Of a stretch of 64,000 bases of DNA, positions 54,065 through 64,000 are shown piece after piece. Each line of letters opens with the position of its first letter. Positions within the stretch are counted from its first letter, which is position 1. Source of the stretch: an uncultured Pseudoalteromonas sp. (GTDB taxonomy: Bacteria > Pseudomonadota > Gammaproteobacteria > Enterobacterales > Alteromonadaceae); assembly GCA_947493455.1 (NCBI GenBank), contig CANLRB010000007.1, forward strand, positions 1 to 64,000, given 5' to 3'. The position numbers were made by a program, and so were the translations under genes. The notes under the pieces were generated by a model, which saw only the letters and a list, made by a program, of their open reading frames with translations, had not been told where the DNA came from and did no database searches.

Positions 54065-56731
54065 TTATGCGTATAGTGGGTTAGTTTTAGTTGTGTCGAT
54101 ATCAAACTTCTTGATAGCGCTCGCCACAACTTCAGCGTCAACTTTTCCTTGCTTAACAAGTTCTGTAAGCGCAGCGACTACAACGTAGCCTGCATTTACT
54201 TCAAAGTGACGACGTAAGTTTTCACGACTGTCTGAACGACCGTAACCATCAGTACCAAGTACTTTGTATGACGCACTTGGCATATAAGCACGCACTTGCT
54301 CTGCATAGTTTTTCATGTAGTCAGTTGCAGCAATTGCTGGAGACTCACCTAATACAGATGTGATGTAAGGCACTTGTGCATCGCTTGTCGGGTTAAGCAT
54401 GTTAAAGCGCTCAGCATCTTGACCGTCACGCGCAAGCTCATTGAATGACGTTACAGAGAATACATCTGAACCTATGCCATATTCTTCGCTTAGGATCTGA
54501 CCTGCTTTACGTACTTCATTTAAGATAGTACCTGAGCCCATTAGTTGAATATGTGCTTTGTCGCCAACATTTTCTTCAAGCTTGTATATACCCTTACGAA
54601 TACCTTCTTCCGCACCTTCTGGCATTGCTGGTTGTGCGTAGTTTTCGTTCATCAATGTTAGGTAGTAGAACACGTTTTCTTGGCTCTCGCCGTACATACG
54701 ACGGATACCGTCTTGCAGGATAACTGCTACTTCAAATACGAACGTTGGGTCATAAGAAATACAGTTAGGGATCGTACCCGCTTGAATGTGCGAGTGGCCA
54801 TCTTCGTGCTGCAAGCCTTCACCGTTAAGCGTTGTACGACCTGCTGTTGCACCGAGTAAGAAACCACGCGCTTGTTGATCACCCGCCATCCACGCCATAT
54901 CGCCAACACGTTGGAAACCGAACATAGAGTAGTAGATGTAGAATGGGATCATCGGCAGGTCATTTGTCGAGTATGATGTTGCCGCCGCAACCCATGAAGA
55001 CATTGCACCTAGCTCGTTGATACCTTCTTGAAGTACCTGACCTGATGTTGCTTCTTTATAGTAAGAAACGATATCACGGTCTTGAGGCGTGTAGTTCTGG
55101 CCATGCGGGTTGTAAATACCGATTTGACGGAATAAACCTTCCATACCAAAGGTACGTGCTTCATCCGCAATGATAGGAACAATGTTTTTACCAACACCTT
55201 TATCTTTTAATAAGATATTCAGCGCACGTACGTAACCCATAGTCGTTGAGATATCACGCTTTTGCTCTTCAAGAAGCGGCTTGAACTGCTCTAAAGTTGG
55301 TAGTTCAAGTGCTTGCGTGAAGTTAGGTAAACGCTGAGGTGTATATCCGTGAAGCGCTTTACGACGTGAGTGAAGGTACTCATACTCAGCAGAGCCTTTT
55401 TCAAGCTTCAAGTATGGTAAATCTTTGATTTGCTCATCAGATACCAAGTCTTCAAGGCCCAGACGTGAACGTAAGTGTTCAACGTGCGTCATGTCCATTT
55501 TCTTAACTTGGTGCGCGATGTTTTTACCTTCAGCCGCTTCACCCATACCGTAACCTTTAACAGTTTTAGCTAGGATTACAGTAGGACGACCTTTGGTTTC
55601 TTGCGCTGCTTTGTATGCTGCGAAAAGCTTAGACGTATCGTGACCACCACGTTTCAGTGCGAAGATTTCAGCGTCTGTCATATCTGCAACAAGTGCAGCT
55701 GTTTCTGGGTAACGACCGAAGAAGTGCTCACGAACATATGCTCCATCTTTCGCTTTATATGTTTGGTAGTCACCATCGATTGTCTCGTTCATAAGCTGAA
55801 GTAGCTTACCAGTTGTATCTTTCGCAAGTAGGGCATCCCAACCTGCACCCCAAACAACTTTAATAACGTTCCAGCCAGCACCTTTAAATAGACCTTCAAG
55901 CTCTTGAATGATCTTACCATTACCCATTACTGGGCCATCTAGACGCTGTAGGTTACAGTTGATTAGGTAGCAAAGGTTATCTAGCTTCTCACGCGCCGCG
56001 AAAGAAATTGCACCACGTGATTCTGGCTCATCCATCTCACCGTCACCTAAGAACGCATAAACGCGCTGCTCGTTGGTCTCTTTAAGACCGCGACCTTCTA
56101 GGTATTTAAGGAAACGTGCTTGGTAGATTGATGCAATTGGGCCAAGACCCATAGATACGGTTGGGAACTGCCAGAATTCAGGCATCAATTTAGGGTGCGG
56201 GTAAGAAGAGATACCTTTACCGTCTACTTCTTGACGGAAGTTATCTAGTTGTTCTTCCGTCAAACGACCTTCTAAGAAAGCACGAGCATAAATACCAGGT
56301 GAAATGTGACCTTGATAATAAACTAAGTCACCACCGTCTTTATCGTTTGGTGCACGGAAGAAGTGATTGAAACACATCTCATAGAATGCAGCTGACGACT
56401 GGTAAGATGCCATGTGACCGCCCAGCTCTAAGTCTTTTTTAGACGCTCGTAAAACGATCATAATCGCATTCCAGCGCACGATCGAACGAATACGGCGCTC
56501 AATAGTAGTATCGCCTGGATACGCAGGTTCTTGATCTGCAGGGATCGTGTTCACATAGTTTGTTGTGATGCCTGTTGGCATATCAACGCCATCTAAACGA
56601 GCTTGTTCCAATACTTGCTCTAGTAGGAATTGAGCACGCTCAACACCTTCTTCTTTTACTACAGACTCAAGCGCTTGCAACCACTCTTGGGTTTCTAACG
56701 CGTCTACGTCAAGCTTATTGACTTCAGACAT
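54065..56731 (-). CDS. aceE: Pyruvate dehydrogenase E1 component
   Basis: An 888-residue homodimeric E1 (E. coli 887) that decarboxylates pyruvate with thiamine diphosphate. Visible are SYPHPKLMPEFWQFPTVSMGLGPI, the ThDP motif FLGDGEMDEPESRGAISFAAREKLDNLCYLINCN (GDG...N) and the inner-loop HEDGHSH. The N-terminal helical segment that binds E2 is present. It follows pdhR by 51 bases and leads into aceF. Confidence 0.98.
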   Translation of the reverse strand: MSEVNKLDVDALETQEWLQALESVVKEEGVERAQFLLEQVLEQARLDGVDMPTGITTNYVNTIPADQEPAYPGDTTIERRIRSIVRWNAIMIVLRASKKDLELGGHMASYQSSAAFYEMCFNHFFRAPNDKDGGDLVYYQGHISPGIYARAFLEGRLTEEQLDNFRQEVDGKGISSYPHPKLMPEFWQFPTVSMGLGPIASIYQARFLKYLEGRGLKETNEQRVYAFLGDGEMDEPESRGAISFAAREKLDNLCYLINCNLQRLDGPVMGNGKIIQELEGLFKGAGWNVIKVVWGAGWDALLAKDTTGKLLQLMNETIDGDYQTYKAKDGAYVREHFFGRYPETAALVADMTDAEIFALKRGGHDTSKLFAAYKAAQETKGRPTVILAKTVKGYGMGEAAEGKNIAHQVKKMDMTHVEHLRSRLGLEDLVSDEQIKDLPYLKLEKGSAEYEYLHSRRKALHGYTPQRLPNFTQALELPTLEQFKPLLEEQKRDISTTMGYVRALNILLKDKGVGKNIVPIIADEARTFGMEGLFRQIGIYNPHGQNYTPQDRDIVSYYKEATSGQVLQEGINELGAMSSWVAAATSYSTNDLPMIPFYIYYSMFGFQRVGDMAWMAGDQQARGFLLGATAGRTTLNGEGLQHEDGHSHIQAGTIPNCISYDPTFVFEVAVILQDGIRRMYGESQENVFYYLTLMNENYAQPAMPEGAEEGIRKGIYKLEENVGDKAHIQLMGSGTILNEVRKAGQILSEEYGIGSDVFSVTSFNELARDGQDAERFNMLNPTSDAQVPYITSVLGESPAIAATDYMKNYAEQVRAYMPSASYKVLGTDGYGRSDSRENLRRHFEVNAGYVVVAALTELVKQGKVDAEVVASAIKKFDIDTTKTNPLYA

Positions 56732-56782
56732 ATGGAGTGTTCCTTATGTGTTTAAATACTAATTTAACTTTTAAAATCTTAT

Positions 56783-57532
56783 TTACGGCTTCTGTGTACG
56801 TCTCAAACTACGCTCTATTCGCGAGTTTTCGCGGCCTGCTTGCAATAAAGCTTCTTCGATAAATGCCAAATGCGCATTACTCGCTTCTCTTGCATTGACC
56901 GGCTGTCCTTGAATTACGGCATCAAATAATGCTTTTCGATGCTCTGCCAATTGCTTACGCACATTTGACTTTTCAAGCAACACAGTTAAGTTTTGTTTAA
57001 TGTTTTGCTCTAGTAGGGCTTGCATACCGCGAACTAAATGTAACAACACGACATTGTGTGACGCTTCAGCGACCGCAAAGTGAAACGCATTAATTGCTTT
57101 CGCTTTGCTTTCAATATCGTCCCCGGTCGGCGCAATCGCTTCAAACGTTTGCTTAACCATTTGAAAATCAGTTTCTGTTCCGCGAAGTGCAGCATAGTAT
57201 GCAGCGATACCTTCTAGAGCATGACGAAATTCCAGCAAATCAAACTGTGATTCTGGATGTTTGCTAATTAAATCAAACAAAGGGTCTGTTAGGCCGCCTT
57301 CAAGCTGGTTTTTGACATACGTACCCCCACCTTGACGACGAGTTACTAACCCGCGCGCTTCGAGCTTTTGAATTGCTTCACGCAATGACGGACGAGACAC
57401 TTCAAACTGCTTTGCGAGTTCTCGTTCCGGCGGCAATTTTTGCCCAGGGGCCAAAGATCCCTCAAGAATCATATTCTCAAGTTGTTCCAAAATGACATCT
57501 GATAGCTTTGCAGCTTTGATCTTTAACGACAT
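56783..57532 (-). CDS. pdhR: Pyruvate dehydrogenase complex repressor
   Basis: A 249-residue GntR-family repressor of the FadR subgroup. Winged helix 10-75 (LSDVILEQLENMILEGSLAPGQKLPPERELAKQFEVSRPSLREAIQKLEARGLV) and a C-terminal all-helical FCD domain that binds pyruvate (histidines in AFHFAVAEASHN). It represses its own operon until pyruvate accumulates. First gene of pdhR-aceE-aceF. A TTGGTATGACCAA operator (minus strand) lies 37 bases upstream and a second related dyad at 57733. Confidence 0.95.
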   Translation of the reverse strand: MSLKIKAAKLSDVILEQLENMILEGSLAPGQKLPPERELAKQFEVSRPSLREAIQKLEARGLVTRRQGGGTYVKNQLEGGLTDPLFDLISKHPESQFDLLEFRHALEGIAAYYAALRGTETDFQMVKQTFEAIAPTGDDIESKAKAINAFHFAVAEASHNVVLLHLVRGMQALLEQNIKQNLTVLLEKSNVRKQLAEHRKALFDAVIQGQPVNAREASNAHLAFIEEALLQAGRENSRIERSLRRTQKP

Positions 57533-57569
57533 AGTTGATTAACAGTACCGACTTAAGGTTTAAAAGGTA

Positions 57570-57587
57570 AATTGGTCATACCAAATT
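57570..57587. promoter_or_regulatory. PdhR operator
   Basis: On the minus strand the core is TTGGTATGACCAA, an exact fit to the PdhR consensus TTGGTNNNACCAA. It lies 38-55 bases upstream of pdhR, placed for autorepression. Confidence 0.85.
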
Positions 57588-57732
57588 TGCCGCATAAAGT
57601 AACAAAAAGTCGTTTATCTGTCAAAGACCCTAAGATAAACAACCATTCAATGTATATATTTAATTACAATTGAGATTTTAAAGCGTAAGCGAAAATTGTA
57701 TAAATTAAAGCTAACATAAAGGAAAAGTAAAA

Positions 57733-57743
57733 TGGTCTGACCA
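57733..57743. promoter_or_regulatory. Second PdhR-like dyad
   Basis: TGGTCTGACCA, a perfect dyad sharing the TGGT-NNN-ACCA core of PdhR and FadR-type operators. It lies 200 bases before pdhR and seven bases beyond the 3' end of ampE; it may support looping with the proximal site. Confidence 0.6.
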
Positions 57744-57749
57744 GATATT

Positions 57750-58598
57750 TTAGCCGATCACACCAAATAAAGTCAGGAAGGCGATTACGCCTAAAAATAG
57801 CAGCATATTGCGCTTAACAAGTTTAACCATACAGCGAGCCTCAAACGTGCAGCCAATAAATTGCTCTTCAACTTTCTCGGCAGCATGCGCTATGTCACTC
57901 ACAACACGGCGATTCGATATAGAAAAATCAAACGCGTGCTTAAGCCAAGTGCTTGTGCCGTGTGTGAAATTTCCGATAATTAGATAACCTAAACTAATAA
58001 TACGTGCTGGCAACCAGTCAACAATATGTTGTAGCTTATTGATTTTTTGACTGTGTCTATCAAGTAAAGACGTAGCATCGCTCTGTGCGCTCGTCGCGCA
58101 ATAGCGTAAAAGTGAGTAAGTTAAGGCGCCTTCTGCGCCGAAGATGACAAACCAAAAAAGAACCGCACCATAATGTGTAAAGTTGATCCACGCGATCGTT
58201 TGACCAACCGTTTCGTTGCCTTCTGAATCGAGTTTACCTTGCCCAAGTTGCATAGCATGCAAACTCGCGGCCTCGTTATCTGAGCGTTGCAACGCATTTA
58301 AGTAGTCTTTATAACACCGTCTTAAATGGGCACAACCAATGCAAACCAATAAAACAACGACGTTTATCGCAAGTTCAAATAAAATAAAATCTAATACCTG
58401 AGCTATAAAATGCAATGCAATAACAGGCAACAGCAGCCACACATAAAAACCGACCTGATTATTTATCATCTGCTTGAGCAAACTATTTTTTTGAGAAAAG
58501 GTGACGTACTTATCACTGTAGGTTGCGATTTGCCATACACGCTCTTTAGTGGCTAACCGTTCAATAATCAACGCTATCAAAATAGATATTAGGATCAT
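57750..58598 (-). CDS. ampE: AmpE-like inner-membrane protein
   Basis: A 282-residue membrane protein with about four helices (start MILISILIALIIERLATKERVWQ; FYVWLLLPVIALHFIAQVLDFI; YGAVLFWFVIFGAEGALTYSLL; the C-terminal FLGVIAFLTLFGVIG). The GPEGALxYRL-type motif of AmpE/CobD-like proteins appears as FGAEGALTYSLLR. In enterobacteria it sits with AmpD and was linked to beta-lactam sensing. It starts three bases after ampD ends, so they are one operon. The true function is unsettled. Confidence 0.85.
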   Translation of the reverse strand: MILISILIALIIERLATKERVWQIATYSDKYVTFSQKNSLLKQMINNQVGFYVWLLLPVIALHFIAQVLDFILFELAINVVVLLVCIGCAHLRRCYKDYLNALQRSDNEAASLHAMQLGQGKLDSEGNETVGQTIAWINFTHYGAVLFWFVIFGAEGALTYSLLRYCATSAQSDATSLLDRHSQKINKLQHIVDWLPARIISLGYLIIGNFTHGTSTWLKHAFDFSISNRRVVSDIAHAAEKVEEQFIGCTFEARCMVKLVKRNMLLFLGVIAFLTLFGVIG

Positions 58599-58601
58599 AA
58601 A

Positions 58602-59150
58602 TTACTCGCTATCTAAACCTTGTCTAAACCGCTGCCAATTAAAACTCGCTCCGGGATCTGTTTTGCGCCCCGGCGCTATATCACTGTGCCCAGTAATGCG
58701 CTGTTTCAAAATTTTAGGATAATGCTTTATCAAACAATTAGCTACTACTATTAATGATTCATACTGCGCATCGCTATAGGCGATATCATCTGTACCTTCA
58801 AGTTCAATTCCGATGCTAAAATCATTACAACCAGAGCGCCCGTCAAAACTAGAGACACCCGCATGCCATGCTCGCTTATCAAACGGGACATACTGAGTGA
58901 TACTTCCATCTCTTTTTATTAAACAATGTGCAGAAACTTCAACCCCTCTTAGATCCTCAAAACTTGGGTCAGCACTACAATCTAATGTACCGCTAAATAA
59001 ATCATCAATATACGGTAACCCAAAACAACCAGCAGGTAACGAAATATTATGAATAACGAGCAGTGAAATGTCGTCGGGATTGGGACGTTCATTAAAAAAC
59101 GGTGACGCAACGTGATTGACTGAAACTAAAGAGTGATTTTCAATTTTCAT
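58602..59150 (-). CDS. ampD: 1,6-anhydro-N-acetylmuramyl-L-alanine amidase
   Basis: A 182-residue cytosolic amidase (E. coli AmpD 183). Zinc ligands: His in LLVIHNISLP, His in ITGHSDIAPGRKTDPG and the Asp of the same segment. Other family features are FGLPYIDDLFSG, EVSAHCLIKRDGSITQYVPFDKRAWHAG and NDFSIGIELEGTDD. It removes peptides from anhydro-muropeptides in wall recycling, and its loss induces AmpC in other species. ATG 59150 (MKIENHSLV) is chosen; the open frame reaches back 27 codons to 59231 but that part is not family-like. Confidence 0.95.
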   Translation of the reverse strand: MKIENHSLVSVNHVASPFFNERPNPDDISLLVIHNISLPAGCFGLPYIDDLFSGTLDCSADPSFEDLRGVEVSAHCLIKRDGSITQYVPFDKRAWHAGVSSFDGRSGCNDFSIGIELEGTDDIAYSDAQYESLIVVANCLIKHYPKILKQRITGHSDIAPGRKTDPGASFNWQRFRQGLDSE

Positions 59151-59288
59151 AAAAAACTGTTTTTTGAGTACGCATCGGAAGAGTACCTTATTTAAACGCG
59201 TAAATTCAATGTATGAAATAAGCGCATTCAATTAAGCTATCGCATTTATTTTGTATAACCGCTAAAATTAGGTCATTCAATACTTTGA

Positions 59289-60158
<870 letters not shown>

Positions 60159-60595
60159 ACATACTACTTTATACTTAGTTAAGAAAATAAGTAACTTGCC
60201 TTAAACAATCAACGCCAATCATATTTTTACTAAAATTAGTTAATGTAAGTTATTTGTAACAAAAAGTACTACACATGTTCAAAAAGTTCTGTTAGCATTT
60301 AACACAATTTAGCGAGTACAGGATGTACCGGCTAATAATAAAGTGCTAACGCATTATTTAGCAAAGCTGTTTGGTTTTTAACTATGTTGTCTGCTTTGAA
60401 TATAAAGTTAACTCTTTATTATGCAGTATTTAAATATGATGGATTTAATTTAAATATTGGCTTTCTCAATAGAGAAATTTGACTATACTAACTATGATTA
60501 AGTGACTTGGCTGAATTTAAACCAATTCGTTTATTTTTGTTAGTGACTTAAAATTAACTTTTAGCCCCATTACTACTCGTTAGATAGAGGTACAT
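60159..60595 (+). other. Gene-free region upstream of pilA
   Basis: 437 AT-rich bases without a convincing ORF. I looked for a sigma-54 promoter (GG-N10-GC form), common for pilA, and found no clear match. GAGG shortly before the pilA ATG is its ribosome site. A short dyad GTAC-AGGAT-GTAC lies near 60316. Nothing else is recognised, so a long 5' leader or an undetected small RNA remains possible. Confidence 0.5.
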
Positions 60596-60940
60596 ATGAC
60601 AAACATGAAAAAAGCAACCCAAAAGGGTTTCACACTTATCGAATTAATGATCGTTGTTGCTATTATCGGTATTCTTGCAGCAGTTGCACTACCTGCATAC
60701 AATGATTACACGCGTCAATCAGCAAACAACGGTTGTCAAGCTGAAGCAACAGCGCACGTACGTGCAGGTGTTGTACACGTATCAACAACTGGTTCACCTT
60801 ATACAGGTGCTACGCCATCACGTTGTACTCAACTTCCAGATATCGATTCAGACACTACTTCTATCGATACTAAAGCGAAGTCACCAGGTGGTTCTAATTA
60901 CACTTGCCAAATTTCAACAACTGTTTGTACTGCAAGCTAA
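60596..60940 (+). CDS. pilA: Type IV major pilin-like prepilin
   Basis: A 114-residue type IVa prepilin. A short basic leader ([11 protein letters not shown]) precedes the processing site [32 protein letters not shown], with Glu5 of the mature protein. The globular part is small, with four cysteines: one in NNGCQAEA, one in SRCTQLP and the C-terminal pair CQISTTVC, so two disulphides may form. It is rich in Thr and Ser, possible O-glycosylation targets given the adjacent PglL-type gene. It is short for a PilA (usually 130-160). Its own terminator follows, as is usual for a highly expressed pilin. Confidence 0.93.
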   Translation: MTNMKKATQKGFTLIELMIVVAIIGILAAVALPAYNDYTRQSANNGCQAEATAHVRAGVVHVSTTGSPYTGATPSRCTQLPDIDSDTTSIDTKAKSPGGSNYTCQISTTVCTAS

Positions 60941-60956
60941 TACAGCATAATAAAGA

Positions 60957-60988
60957 AACCACTGCTATATAAGCAGTGGTTTTTTTTG
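60957..60988 (+). terminator. Intrinsic terminator after pilA
   Basis: AACCACTGCT (60957-60966), loop ATATA, AGCAGTGGTT (60972-60981), then a T run. It allows a strong monocistronic pilA transcript with reduced read-through into the ligase gene. Confidence 0.93.
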
Positions 60989-61003
60989 TCTATAAAGCAA
61001 CTA

Positions 61004-62650
61004 ATGACACCTCATAATACTCACTCAGCGCAAACACGTATTGCTTGTTACGTATTCGGCGTTATATTTTTATTATTTCCTTTCATTCCTTTTTATACAT
61101 TAGGCTTTTCAGGCTTAGCTGAGCCAATTAATTCTCTTGTTTATATTCCTGTAACAATATTATTTTTACTGTCAATTTATAGCATTAAATCAAACTCGGT
61201 TATTCACCAACGCTTTATTCTTCCGCTAGGCGGGCTACTGACAATGTTGTTATTTGTGCTCGTTTATGCACAATTTGATGTCACAAATAATGGCGTGATT
61301 TATGTCACGACCTTGCTCTTTTTCTTACTCATAGTGCAAAACCTTGCATGGCTAAAAATAGATAAAAAACTGGTTTTATATATTTTATTTGGCTTTGGTT
61401 GCATGCAGCTGGCATACGGTTTTTTCGATTATTTTTATATTATCCCAAACTCAGAAATAGCTCGCCCTTCGGGTCGTCCTGAAGCATCATTTCGACAAGT
61501 AAATATTTATTCAACTATGATGGTATGCCATTACTTTTTAGCCTGTTATCTATATCAAACCGAAACTAGTAAACGAATAAAAAACATTGCCCTAATAGTC
61601 GCGTTTTCCGCCCCTATTATTATCTATTTTTGCAATTCAAAAACATCGTTTGTGAGTATTTTAGTCACATTTTTATTGTTATTCGCAGTATTCAAGAACC
61701 GCATAAACGAAGGCAACAAACACTTTCTAATCGCCACTTTCATTGGGCTTGCGAGCACCATTATTATCACAGTTTTTTTTGACGCATCACGTGATCTCAG
61801 TGAAATGACAAATACCTCTGCCAGAGTAATGCTATATAAGCATGGTTTAACGATGGCATTCGAAAAACCGTTTTTGGGGTGGGGGCCAGGTAGTTTTTTA
61901 TCGGAATTTTATTATTCTGTGATTGAACAAATTAAACAAGGAAACTACCCCCTACGAGATGAAATATTCTTTCATCACCCTCACAATGAACTGTTATTGT
62001 GGTTTTTCGAGTTGGGTCTTTTTGGCTTATTATTTATCTGTACTGTATTTGTATTTATTATTAAAAGTCTATTTATTAATCGAGTTAATCGCACCGCTTG
62101 GGGTTTAGTGATTTTATGCCCTCTTATAATGCATTCACTGCTTGAGTTTCCGATTCACGCGAGCAGTCTAGTCTCTTTATACTGCTGTCTTATTTTTTAT
62201 GTCTTTGTCGATTTAGAGCAAAATAATACAAAGAAAAGAGTAACAATATTAAGTACCAAGGCAATCATTGTTATACAACAAGTATTTCTACCGTTGTTAG
62301 TAATCATTTTTATATCGAGCATTGCCGCTGCGAAGTATACTAGTAGTGAGACACTAGCAGATGCATTAGCAACTCGTAGCGATATTATTGTTGAGTTTCC
62401 TAGCAGTAAGTTCATTAAACAATCTGATGTGTTGATAAAGGTTGAAATTGCGCGTACCAATCAAGACAATAATGCGTTAAAAGTAGCCAATGATGAACTT
62501 TTTCTAGTAATAAAAGAACTCCCTATTTCACATTTGACGCGTATCTATTTGGATAATTGTAAAATACTGAAAAATTGTAGTGATATAAATAATCAATTTA
62601 TCGAAGCAAAGTTCCCTCAAATAGCGAGTGAAGAAGATATAACACGCTGA
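61004..62650 (+). CDS. PglL-type O-oligosaccharyltransferase / Wzy_C family membrane protein
   Basis: A 548-residue inner-membrane protein with about 11 helices. The Wzy_C core is visible: PSGRPEASFRQVNIYSTMMVC, then MLYKHGLTMAFEKPFLGWGPGSFLSEF and the periplasmic loop EIFFHHPHNELLLWFFELG with the conserved His pair of PglL/WaaL enzymes. It most likely transfers lipid-linked glycan to Ser/Thr of pilin, since it directly follows pilA and precedes pilB, as in organisms with dedicated pilin ligases (TfpO/PglL). ATG 61004 is used; the frame opens earlier at a TTG at 60986 which lies inside the terminator tail. O-antigen ligase is the alternative. Confidence 0.8.
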   Translation: MTPHNTHSAQTRIACYVFGVIFLLFPFIPFYTLGFSGLAEPINSLVYIPVTILFLLSIYSIKSNSVIHQRFILPLGGLLTMLLFVLVYAQFDVTNNGVIYVTTLLFFLLIVQNLAWLKIDKKLVLYILFGFGCMQLAYGFFDYFYIIPNSEIARPSGRPEASFRQVNIYSTMMVCHYFLACYLYQTETSKRIKNIALIVAFSAPIIIYFCNSKTSFVSILVTFLLLFAVFKNRINEGNKHFLIATFIGLASTIIITVFFDASRDLSEMTNTSARVMLYKHGLTMAFEKPFLGWGPGSFLSEFYYSVIEQIKQGNYPLRDEIFFHHPHNELLLWFFELGLFGLLFICTVFVFIIKSLFINRVNRTAWGLVILCPLIMHSLLEFPIHASSLVSLYCCLIFYVFVDLEQNNTKKRVTILSTKAIIVIQQVFLPLLVIIFISSIAAAKYTSSETLADALATRSDIIVEFPSSKFIKQSDVLIKVEIARTNQDNNALKVANDELFLVIKELPISHLTRIYLDNCKILKNCSDINNQFIEAKFPQIASEEDITR

Positions 62651-62712
62651 ATAATTGACTCAAGCTAATTTTTGTTTTCAAATAACCTAAATAAAAAATA
62701 ATAACGAATACT

Positions 62713-64000
62713 ATGCAATTAAACTCGCCCCTACTCCGAAAGCTAGAAAACTATGGATTGATAGAAACAAACAGCATAGATTTTAATAACGGCGATATTT
62801 CTCTGCCCGAACGGATTTGCTCTTCTACATCCCTATCATCAAAAGAACTCGCTAAAAAAGCATCGACGTTGTTTCAAGCGCCTTTTCTCGACCTTGCTAA
62901 TTATGATATGAGCATGCTGCCAAGCGGCAGAGTCAGAAACGACAAATTAATAAAAAAACATAAAGTCTTACCGGTTGCACAAAAAGGTAAAACAATTTAT
63001 TTAGCGAGTGCCGATCCGACAAACTTTGATGCGTTTGAAGACTTTGAATTTAATACCGGTCTGCAAACCGAAGTTGTGGTAGTTGACTTTGAACAGCTCG
63101 ATCTAGCGATTGAATCTCTTTTTGATAAAAGTGATGGCATTGAACTCAGTGATGAGCAAATGCAAGAACTCAGCGGTGTCAGTGCGGATGTCGATGACAA
63201 AGCAGATCTCGCCACCGATGTAAATAGCAAAGAAGATGACGCGCCGATTATTGTCTATATCAACAAAATTTTGATGGATGCGATAAAAAAAGGGGCCTCG
63301 GATTTACACTTTGAACCGTATGAAAAAAAGTATCGAATTCGATTTCGCGTTGATGGCGTATTACATGAAATAGCATCACCTCCGATCGGACTTGAAAGCC
63401 GTATTTCAGCGCGAATTAAGGTCATGTCACAACTTGACTTAGCAGAAAAGCGAAAACCACAAGATGGTCGTATTAAGCTAAAAATTTCACAGAAGAAAAG
63501 CATCGATTTTCGTGTCAGTACATTACCGACCCTCTGGGGCGAAAAAATTGTAATGCGTATACTTGATTCATCAAGCGCAATGCTCGGGATTGAAGTATTA
63601 GGTTACGAAGATGCACAAAAAGAACTTTATTTAAATGCACTTGGACAACCGCAGGGCATGATATTAGTGACAGGCCCAACAGGTTCAGGTAAAACGGTCT
63701 CACTCTATACCGGCTTAAATATTCTAAACTTACCAGAGCGTAACATTAGTACCGCAGAAGACCCGGTTGAAATAAACTTAGAAGGTATTAACCAGGTACA
63801 AATTAACCCTCGTGCCGATATGACCTTTGCTAACGCACTAAGAGCTTTCTTACGTCAAGATCCCGATGTGGTCATGGTCGGTGAGATCCGTGATTTAGAA
63901 ACGGCTGAAATATCTATTAAGGCGGCACAAACCGGTCACTTAGTACTAAGCACTCTACATACGAACTCTGCACCAGAAACACTAACACGTTTAATGAATA
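62713..64000 (+). CDS. pilB: Type IV pilus assembly ATPase PilB, 3' end outside window
   Basis: 429 residues are visible before the window ends; family members have about 565-570. The N-terminal domain (1-150) matches T2SSE_N (PILVP-type segment [29 protein letters not shown]). The ATPase domain includes [21 protein letters not shown], Walker A GPTGSGKT at about 321, the Asp box STAEDPVE, and Walker [37 protein letters not shown]. The C-terminal tetracysteine zinc region is beyond the edge. It powers pilus extension. ATG 62713 is the first Met of the family-like sequence. pilC and pilD are expected downstream. Confidence 0.95.
   Translation, partial: MQLNSPLLRKLENYGLIETNSIDFNNGDISLPERICSSTSLSSKELAKKASTLFQAPFLDLANYDMSMLPSGRVRNDKLIKKHKVLPVAQKGKTIYLASADPTNFDAFEDFEFNTGLQTEVVVVDFEQLDLAIESLFDKSDGIELSDEQMQELSGVSADVDDKADLATDVNSKEDDAPIIVYINKILMDAIKKGASDLHFEPYEKKYRIRFRVDGVLHEIASPPIGLESRISARIKVMSQLDLAEKRKPQDGRIKLKISQKKSIDFRVSTLPTLWGEKIVMRILDSSSAMLGIEVLGYEDAQKELYLNALGQPQGMILVTGPTGSGKTVSLYTGLNILNLPERNISTAEDPVEINLEGINQVQINPRADMTFANALRAFLRQDPDVVMVGEIRDLETAEISIKAAQTGHLVLSTLHTNSAPETLTRLMN

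Noticed and set aside
60159-60595. Sigma-54 promoter for pilA
   Set aside because: No GG-N10-GC element with acceptable flanking bases was found by eye.

Overview
The window looks like chromosomal DNA of a marine gammaproteobacterium of the Alteromonadales, most like Pseudoalteromonas or a close relative. This rests on gene order and family types: pdhR-aceE-aceF-lpdA next to ampE-ampD-nadC-pilA-pilB, mdh-argR, pncC/recA/mutS, a CrbS/CrbR acetate system, and an AT-rich base composition. No database search was possible, so the genus is an inference. Most genes are housekeeping and densely packed. The accessory part is short (about 1-2640).

Layout. 1-741 is the 3' part of an IS200-like (RAYT-type) transposase. 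About 1130-2640 resembles a small decayed run of integron gene cassettes: an attC-like foldback, a DUF2185/Imm33 protein, a ParD/ParE toxin-antitoxin pair and a zinc-ribbon protein, with core-site-like junctions but no integrase in view. 2722-5598 is a two-domain M16 lipoprotein protease. 5747-13822 is a methionine/one-carbon block: an atypical methylenetetrahydrofolate reductase behind tandem MetJ-like boxes, a TonB receptor, and an operon metA-metH in which methionine synthase is split into two proteins at the linker between its homocysteine and folate domains. 13898-17475 has a GAF-GGDEF cyclase and a Fur-box-headed three-gene PepSY membrane operon.

17529-36650 is centred on acetate: an exonuclease plus CBS/DUF294 pair, a DUF4212/ActP-type symporter, the CrbS hybrid kinase, CrbR, Acs and a DcaP-like porin. 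Between crbS and crbR lie a fused polyamine-synthase-like membrane protein, an OsmC-YcaO fusion and purU. Four copies of a 12-bp dyad (GAC-NTTA-GT core) lie only in the upstream regions of the symporter, crbS, acs and porin genes. They are good candidates for CrbR operators.

36820-42800 holds recA (with an SOS box), pncC, mutS, mdh and argR. 42817-47503 is a Fur-box-headed ferric-iron ABC operon ending in a DyP-like protein that appears to lack the heme-ligating histidine. 47617-48356 carries a large CsrB-type regulatory RNA with about 34 GGA motifs, internal tandem repeats of 83-84 bp, an intrinsic terminator and an upstream UvrY/GacA-type dyad. 48385-50414 holds a FliL-like secreted protein, TapT and a solute-binding-like protein. 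50519-57532 is the pyruvate dehydrogenase cluster with two PdhR-type operators, followed by ampE, ampD and nadC. The window ends with pilA, a PglL-type O-oligosaccharyltransferase and the start of pilB.

The strongest leads are the CsrB-like RNA with its regulator site, the shared acetate-regulon dyad, the two-protein MetH with a linked MetJ-boxed atypical reductase, and the attC-like cassette remnant.
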